Shown here piece by piece: positions 6,821-11,208 of a stretch of 11,208 bases of DNA. The position numbers were made by a program, and so were the translations under genes. This DNA comes from an uncultured Burkholderiales bacterium (GTDB taxonomy: Bacteria > Pseudomonadota > Gammaproteobacteria > Burkholderiales > Burkholderiaceae_D): positions 1-11,208 of the forward strand of contig CALMOR010000121.1 of the NCBI GenBank assembly GCA_937872165.1, written 5' to 3'. The notes beneath the pieces are model-generated. The model had not been told where the DNA came from. It saw only the letters and a program-made list of their open reading frames with translations, and ran no database searches. Numbering within the stretch: the first letter of the stretch is position 1; every line of letters begins with the position of its first letter.

Positions 6821-8002
6821 TCACTTCTCGATCGCGAACTTCCCGTCCTTCGTGACGCTGACGATCGGCGTCTGCTGCGCGTCGTAGCCGGCCGGCTTGC
6901 CGGACTTGTCGGTCACGCGGCGGAACTCGAAGGCGCCGGTCGCGCCGGTGTGCTTCACGGTCGGCAACGCGTCGCGCAGCGCCGCGCGGTCGCTGGCGAG
7001 GTTGCTCGTCAGCTTCGTCTTCCGCAACGCTTCGGCGACGATGTACATCGCGTCGTAGCCCTGCGCCGCGAACTGGTCCGGATCGCTGCCGAACCTGGCG
7101 CCGTAGGCCTTGATGAAGCGGCTGTTCTCGGCCGTCGCGTTGGACGCCGACCACGGACTGCCGACGTAGAGGCCGTCGGACGATCCCTTCGCGAGATCGA
7201 AGACCTTGGTCGAGTTCATCCCGTTGCCGCCGACCACCGGCACGTTGAGGCCGATCTGACGGGCCTGCACCATGATCGGCGCGCCTTCGGCGAGCAGCGC
7301 CGACAGCACGATGGCGTCCGGGTTGGTGGCCTTGATCTTCGTCAACTGGGCCTTGAAGTCGACGTCGCCCTTCGCGAACGTCTCGGTCGTGGTCACCGGG
7401 ATCTTCAGGTCGTCGAGCGCCTTCCGGAAGTTGTCGTAGCCGCTCTTCGTGAAGACGTCGTCGTTGCCGTACAGCACCGCGACCTTCTTCACGCCGGCCT
7501 TGGCGACCGCCATCTTCAGCGTCTCGGGCAGCACGTCGGCCTCGGTCACCGAATTGCGGAACACGTAGTCGCCGATCGTCGTGATGCCGTCCGCGGTATT
7601 GGACGTGCCGAAGGCCACGGTCTTCGCGGCCTGCGCGATCGGGTCCGCGGCCTGTGCCGAGTTCGACAGCGTGGGACCGAAAGTCATCAGCACGTTGTCC
7701 TGGAAGATCAGCTTCTTGAAGACGTTGATCGCCTCTTCCTTCTTGCCCTGTTCGTCCTCGACGACGAGCGCGAGCTTGTTGCCGCCCACGCCGCCGGCCG
7801 CGTTGATCTCGTCCATCGCGAGCGTCAGGCCGTTGCGGATCGAGACGCCGTACTGCGCGGCGCCGCCCGAGAGGGCCTCGGCCGCGCCGAGCTTGATGTC
7901 GGCGGCGTGCGCGGCGCCGACCGCCATCAGGGCGACGGCCGCGGATGCGAGTCGCAGCGGAAAGCGCGGGCCGGTGCCCAGGCCGAGGGGTGGGAGTCTC
8001 AT
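6821..8002 (-). CDS. livK: Branched-chain amino acid ABC transporter, periplasmic binding protein LivK
   Basis: This 393-residue protein has a signal peptide (residues 1-33, ending VGAAHA before ADIKLG) and then a type I periplasmic-binding fold of the Leu/Ile/Val family. Family landmarks are KLGAAEALSGGAAQYG, the GLTLAMDEINAAGGVGG helix, VVEDEQGKKEEAINVFKKLI, and AAQGYDAMYIVAEALRKT near the C-terminus. It captures substrate in the periplasm and delivers it to LivHM. The start at ATG 8002 is supported by GGAGA (8012-8008) five bases upstream; the frame is open further upstream, but without a signal peptide or family similarity. As first gene it probably sets the transporter's specificity. Exact substrate cannot be read from sequence; amino acids are likely, and some homologues bind amides, urea or aromatic acids. 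Confidence 0.93.
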   Translation of the reverse strand: MRLPPLGLGTGPRFPLRLASAAVALMAVGAAHAADIKLGAAEALSGGAAQYGVSIRNGLTLAMDEINAAGGVGGNKLALVVEDEQGKKEEAINVFKKLIFQDNVLMTFGPTLSNSAQAADPIAQAAKTVAFGTSNTADGITTIGDYVFRNSVTEADVLPETLKMAVAKAGVKKVAVLYGNDDVFTKSGYDNFRKALDDLKIPVTTTETFAKGDVDFKAQLTKIKATNPDAIVLSALLAEGAPIMVQARQIGLNVPVVGGNGMNSTKVFDLAKGSSDGLYVGSPWSASNATAENSRFIKAYGARFGSDPDQFAAQGYDAMYIVAEALRKTKLTSNLASDRAALRDALPTVKHTGATGAFEFRRVTDKSGKPAGYDAQQTPIVSVTKDGKFAIEK

Positions 8003-8084
8003 CGTCTTCTCCGGATGTTCTGTGTGTGCCGCGACGGTTCGTGGACCGCCGCGGTGCCGCGTGCGGCTCGCGGTCGAGCGCCGA

Positions 8085-8093
8085 AGAATATCA
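8085..8093 (-). promoter_or_regulatory. Possible extended -10 element for livK
   Basis: Read on the minus strand, TGATATTCT has the TG-N spacing of an extended -10 and four of six matches to TATAAT. It would give a leader of roughly 75-80 nt before livK. No convincing -35 lies at 17-18 bp. Confidence 0.25.
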
Positions 8094-8327
8094 GGCGGTC
8101 GTCGCCCGGTTGCTGAGCGAAAACCCCGAGAAGCGCGACGCGTGCAGCGCCGGACGGGTCGCGTGCGCCGTCGCAGGTCGGCCGCCGAACGCGTCCGAAG
8201 CCGGGGCGCTTCGATCGCGATCGTCCTCAACATCCCGGCCGTGCTGTCGATGAGCGCTTAGCCGACGCGAGAACGGGTCCCCGCGATCGCGTCGCCTGCG
8301 AAGCCCTTCGGATGCGGTCCGCGCGGG

Positions 8328-8360
8328 CCCGGATCGCATCGCCGATGCGACCCGGGTCGC
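8328..8360. repeat. Overlapping palindromes upstream of the cyclic-di-GMP gene
   Basis: CCCGGATCGCATCG (8328-8341) and CGATGCGACCCGGG (8343-8356) are inverted repeats with one mismatch and a one-base centre, 29 bp in all. A second, perfect palindrome, GCGACCCGGGTCGC (8347-8360), shares its right arm. The structures lie 40-72 bp before the start codon at 8400 and could be an operator or a leader hairpin with an alternative fold. Confidence 0.5.
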
Positions 8361-8399
8361 GGGAGCCGGACGAAGGATGCGGTTCGCTCGAGAGGCGGC

Positions 8400-8828
8400 A
8401 TGCGCGATTTCTATCTACGACTGATCGGCCAGCACGACCTCTGGATGTCGGGCGTCGCCCTCGTCATCTGCGTCCTCGGGACGTACGCGACGTCGACGCT
8501 CGGTCGTCAGGCCGCGGCGGCGAGCGCCCGTCGCGCACGCGTGCGCTGGCTGCTCCTCGGCATCCTCGCGCTCACGTTCTCGATCTGGTCGAGCTCGTTC
8601 ATCGCGATGCTGGGCGCTCGCGTCGTCATGCCGTCGGGCTTCGCGCCGGAATCGATGATCGCTTCGTTCATCGCGGCCTTCGTGCTGGTCGGCCTCGGCG
8701 CGACCGTGACGCTCACAGGGCGATTCCCGTACGCGGCCGCATTCGGCGGCGCCATCGCGGGACTGGCGATCTCGGTGATGCATTACATCGGCATGAGCGG
8801 CTTTCGCGTGGTCGGAACGATCGAATAG
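8400..8828 (+). pseudogene. MHYT sensor domain, N-terminal piece of an MHYT-PAS-GGDEF-EAL protein cut by an in-frame TAG
   Basis: This 142-codon frame encodes the first helices of an MHYT domain, an integral-membrane sensor proposed to bind a metal or gas ligand through Met and His residues. Helices include WMSGVALVICVLGTYATSTL and WLLLGILALTFSIW. The first motif is degenerate (SSSFIAML in place of SMHFIAML), while the second is intact (VMHYIGM, about residues 127-133). The frame stops at TAG 8826-8828, within the sequence TIE-stop-DLAAVAASVLFAI. Family members usually have Tyr-Asp at this place, so a TAC or TAT tyrosine codon has probably become TAG. The following frame continues without shift to 10916. 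GAGAGG at 8390-8395 supports the start. A readthrough product or a sequence error is possible. Confidence 0.8.
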
Positions 8829-8852
8829 GACCTCGCGGCCGTCGCCGCCTCG

Positions 8853-10916
8853 GTGTTGTTCGCCATCGTCCTGCTGGTGCCGGCGACGCTCGTCTGGGTC
8901 CGCAGTCGGTCGCGCAATCCCGCTCTGCCGATCGTCCTCTTCGCGGTCGCCATCTGCGGTGACCACCTGGTCGCGATGAACGCGGCGATCATCAACTACG
9001 ACCCCAATGTCGTCCTCCGGCACGAGGGGCTGATCGGCGACAGCGAACTGGTCCGCATCATCGGCGTGATCGCCGCGTCGATCCTGGCGTTGACCTGCAT
9101 GGCGCGGATGCTCGGTCGCAAGAACCACGGCCGTCGCGAGGCCCAGAGGCAGCAGTTGCAGCAGCTCGCCGACGTGGCGGTCGAAGGCCTGATCGTCTGC
9201 GCCGGAACGCGCATCGTGTGGATCAATCGCAGCCTCGAGTCGCTGGTGGCCGGCCAACGCGCGGACTACGTGGGTCGCGCGCTCGAATCGCTGCTGGCGT
9301 TGCCGCCGCTGCCGCACGACCACGAGGTCGACGCGACGCTGCGCATCGGCGACGACGAGCGATCGTCGGTACCGGTCCGTGTCATCTCGCGCCCCATCGC
9401 GATGCTCGGCCGGCCTCACGTCGTATTCGCGGTCCGTGATCAGCGCGAGCGCCTGCGTACCGAGGCCGAGATGGAACGGCTGGCCAACAGCGACACGCTC
9501 ACGGGGCTGCCGAACCGGACGCGCTTCAACGCCGTGCTGACGCAGATGCTCGCGGCGAAGCGCGATGGGACGAACGGCTTCGCGCTGCTGTCGCTCGACC
9601 TCGATCGCTTCAAGACGGTCAACGACAGCTGCGGTCACGCGGCCGGCGACGCGGTGCTCGTCCAGGTGTCCCGACGGCTCGTCGCGCTGGTCCGCGCCGG
9701 TGATCTCGTGGCGCGCATCGGTGGGGACGAATTCTCGATCGTCGCGGCCACGAGCGGAGACAGGACGGCGATCGGCGCGCTGGCCGAGCGTGTCATCGCC
9801 GTCCTGTCGCGCCCTTTCGTCGTCGACGGACGCACGCATCAGATCGGCGTCAGCGTCGGCATCGCGTTCGCCGGCAGCGACGGCGCCGATCCCGAAGCGC
9901 TGACCCGCTCCGCGGACCTCGCGCTGTACCGCGCGAAGGCCGAGGGTCGCGGCATCTGCCGGCTGTTCGAGGACGGCATGCGCCGGCGCATGCAGGAACG
10001 GCACGGGCTCGAGAGCGACCTGCGTCGCGCGATCGAGCGCAACGAATTCGTGCTGCACTACCAGCCGCAGGTCGACGCGGCCACCGGCGCCTTCACGGGC
10101 GCGGAGGCGCTGATCCGCTGGGTGCATCCGGAGCGTGGGCTGGTGTCGCCGGCCGACTTCATCCCGATCGCCGAAGAGACCGACCTGATCTCGCGTATCG
10201 GCGCCTGGGTGCTGCGCACCGCCTGCCGCGAGGCCGCCCGCTGGCCCGATCGATTCGTCCTGGCGGTCAACCTCTCTCCGCTGCAGTTCCGCGACCCGAC
10301 GCTGATGTCGACGGTCGCGTCGGCGCTGTCGTGGTCGGGCCTGCCGGGCGGACGTCTCGAACTCGAGATCACCGAGAGCGTGCTGATCGAGGACGTCGGT
10401 CAGGTCCGCGTCGTGCTCGACGCGCTGAAGCGGCTCGGCATCCGCCTCTCGCTCGACGACTTCGGCACCGGCTATTCGTCGCTCGGCCAGTTGCATCGCC
10501 TGCCGTTCGATCGCATCAAGATCGATCATTCGTTCATCCGCCGCTTGCCCGACGACGCCGGCAGCGCGGCCATCGTTCGCGCCGTCGTCGCGCTCGGCAA
10601 GGGATTCGGCATGCAGACGACCGCGGAAGGCGTCGAGGATCCGGCGCAGCTGCGCTTCGTGACCGAGGCCGGCTGCGACAACATCCAGGGCTTCCTGTTC
10701 AGCCGGCCCGTCGTGGCCGAAGCGTTGCCCGCCGTCTTCCACGGCGTCGGGCAGGACGGGCCGAGCGCGTGCGCTGCGGTTCCCGTCGTGCAGCCGATGA
10801 CCGCGGCGCATGCCTGGACGGCCTCCGCCCGATCGGCCGCGACCGCGGCGGCCGTGATCGTCGTCGACCCGGGCCGCTCGCTCAGCGACCGGCGACGGTC
10901 ACGCGGCCTCGCATGA
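8853..10916 (+). CDS. PAS-GGDEF-EAL cyclic-di-GMP enzyme, C-terminal part of the interrupted MHYT protein
   Basis: This continues the frame that starts at 8400; the interval to 10916 is an exact number of codons and would give an 837-residue protein if codon 143 coded an amino acid. In order it has the last MHYT helices (third motif degenerate, GDHLVAMNAAI), a PAS-like region (bases about 9150-9440), a GGDEF domain (9470-9970) and an EAL domain (10010-10730). GGDEF is intact at 9720-9734, with an RAGD inhibitory site five residues upstream. The EAL domain keeps EAL (10104-10112), NLSP, EITES, DDFGTGYSS, KID, TAEGVE and QGF, so both diguanylate cyclase and phosphodiesterase activity are possible. 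The start shown is a TTG without a ribosome binding site; independent translation is doubtful. The last 60 residues are low-complexity, and the gene overlaps the convergent cupredoxin gene by 35 bp. Confidence 0.85.
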   Translation: MLFAIVLLVPATLVWVRSRSRNPALPIVLFAVAICGDHLVAMNAAIINYDPNVVLRHEGLIGDSELVRIIGVIAASILALTCMARMLGRKNHGRREAQRQQLQQLADVAVEGLIVCAGTRIVWINRSLESLVAGQRADYVGRALESLLALPPLPHDHEVDATLRIGDDERSSVPVRVISRPIAMLGRPHVVFAVRDQRERLRTEAEMERLANSDTLTGLPNRTRFNAVLTQMLAAKRDGTNGFALLSLDLDRFKTVNDSCGHAAGDAVLVQVSRRLVALVRAGDLVARIGGDEFSIVAATSGDRTAIGALAERVIAVLSRPFVVDGRTHQIGVSVGIAFAGSDGADPEALTRSADLALYRAKAEGRGICRLFEDGMRRRMQERHGLESDLRRAIERNEFVLHYQPQVDAATGAFTGAEALIRWVHPERGLVSPADFIPIAEETDLISRIGAWVLRTACREAARWPDRFVLAVNLSPLQFRDPTLMSTVASALSWSGLPGGRLELEITESVLIEDVGQVRVVLDALKRLGIRLSLDDFGTGYSSLGQLHRLPFDRIKIDHSFIRRLPDDAGSAAIVRAVVALGKGFGMQTTAEGVEDPAQLRFVTEAGCDNIQGFLFSRPVVAEALPAVFHGVGQDGPSACAAVPVVQPMTAAHAWTASARSAATAAAVIVVDPGRSLSDRRRSRGLA

Positions 10917-11208
10917 ACGGGTGGATGGGGCACGCGTAGTCGTAGATGCCCGCCGTCGCGAACGCATTCGTGAATCGCCGGCCCGGAAGGATCAGGTCCT
11001 CGCCTGCCTCGCCTGCCTCGCCTGCCGCGCCTGCCTCGCCTGCCTCGCCTGCCGCGAACGCGACGCCGTGCGGCGCGCCGTCCGCGTTGGTCCATGTCAC
11101 GGTCTCGCCGACGACCGCATCGAGCGCGGCCGGCGCGAACGCGAAGTCGCGGATCGCGACGACGCGCTCGCCCGTCGATGCGCTCGCGTCGGCCGCCGCG
11201 AGCGGTAC
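10882..11208 (-). CDS. Cupredoxin (plastocyanin/amicyanin-like copper protein), N-terminus outside window
   Basis: The frame is open from the right edge of the window to TGA at 10884-10882 (108 residues visible). The sequence IRDFAFAPAALDAVVGETVTWTN, GAPHGVAF, then FATAGIYDYACPIHPFMRGRVTV is typical of small blue-copper proteins. The four type-1 copper ligands are visible: His in GAPH, then Cys, His and Met in YACPIHPFM. Such proteins carry single electrons in the periplasm; the signal peptide, if any, lies beyond the window. Between the first His ligand strand and the DLILPGRRF strand there is a Gly-Glu-Ala insert of about 18 residues encoded by a 9-bp tandem repeat, unlike the short loop of most relatives. 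A GTG at 11100 is a codon within the domain, not the start. Confidence 0.88.
   Translation of the reverse strand, partial: VPLAAADASASTGERVVAIRDFAFAPAALDAVVGETVTWTNADGAPHGVAFAAGEAGEAGAAGEAGEAGEDLILPGRRFTNAFATAGIYDYACPIHPFMRGRVTVAGR
11001..11054. repeat. Six-copy 9-bp tandem repeat inside the cupredoxin gene
   Basis: The unit CGCCTGCCT (last base T or G) is repeated six times without gaps. The copies follow a pattern T, T, G, T, T, G, so the array is also two exact 27-bp units. Each copy adds three residues (Gly-Glu-Ala or Gly-Ala-Ala), so copy-number change keeps the frame. This looks like slippage or duplication expansion. Confidence 0.9.

Larger units (their letters stand above)
8003..8399. 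other. Divergent intergenic region between livK and the MHYT-GGDEF-EAL gene
   Basis: This 397-bp gap separates two divergently transcribed units and should hold both promoters. I see no convincing gene; the short frames here are Arg-rich and match nothing I recognise. On the minus strand TGATATTCT (8093-8085) resembles an extended -10 element about 80 bp before livK, but no good -35 precedes it. A large palindrome lies at 8328-8360. GAGAGG at 8390-8395 is a plausible ribosome binding site four bases before ATG 8400. Confidence 0.6.

Noticed and set aside
8415..10811. Nearly 800-codon minus-strand frame opposite the GGDEF-EAL gene
   Set aside because: Composition is dominated by Arg, Asp, His and Gln with no recognisable domain, whereas the + strand carries every GGDEF and EAL motif. 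It is a shadow frame.

Overview
The window comes from a high-GC bacterium (GC well above 60%, strongly GC-biased third codon positions, which is why long antisense frames stay open). The gene content is a branched-chain amino acid type ABC transporter, an ECF sigma operon with a secreted protein, and an MHYT-PAS-GGDEF-EAL protein. This fits a proteobacterium, most likely beta-proteobacterial; that placement is inferred from family resemblance only. I see no tRNA, rRNA, CRISPR array, transposase or phage gene.

Left end (1-594, + strand): the last 83 codons of an argininosuccinate lyase (argH-like) gene are followed 33 bp later by a small EthD-family gene. Both look damaged. A 36-bp segment of the lyase gene lies in inverted orientation between the arms of a perfect 14-bp inverted repeat. 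The EthD gene has lost one base near position 393.

Convergent to these (3244 down to 815, - strand) is a three-gene unit: a secreted protein of unknown function, an ECF sigma factor, and a single-pass membrane protein that is probably its anti-sigma factor and overlaps the sigma gene by 11 bp.

The centre (8002 down to 3389, - strand) is a complete, intact high-affinity transporter operon in the order livK-livH-livM-livG-livF: periplasmic binding protein, two permeases, two ATPases. The last four genes are packed with overlaps or a 1-bp gap, indicating one polycistronic message with translational coupling. The substrate is probably branched-chain or other amino acids.

Right end: after a 397-bp divergent intergenic region with a strong palindrome, a + strand gene (8400-10916) encodes an MHYT membrane sensor joined to PAS, GGDEF and EAL domains for cyclic-di-GMP turnover. 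An in-frame TAG at codon 143 splits it where the family normally has tyrosine. Its 3' end overlaps by 35 bp a convergent cupredoxin gene whose start lies beyond the window and which carries a 9-bp tandem repeat expansion.

The most striking observation is the argH micro-inversion: flipping the 36 bp back in silico restores a typical lyase sequence in frame. All three + strand genes carry a lesion while the eight complete - strand genes and the partial cupredoxin gene read cleanly. That raises either local gene decay or errors in the assembled sequence.
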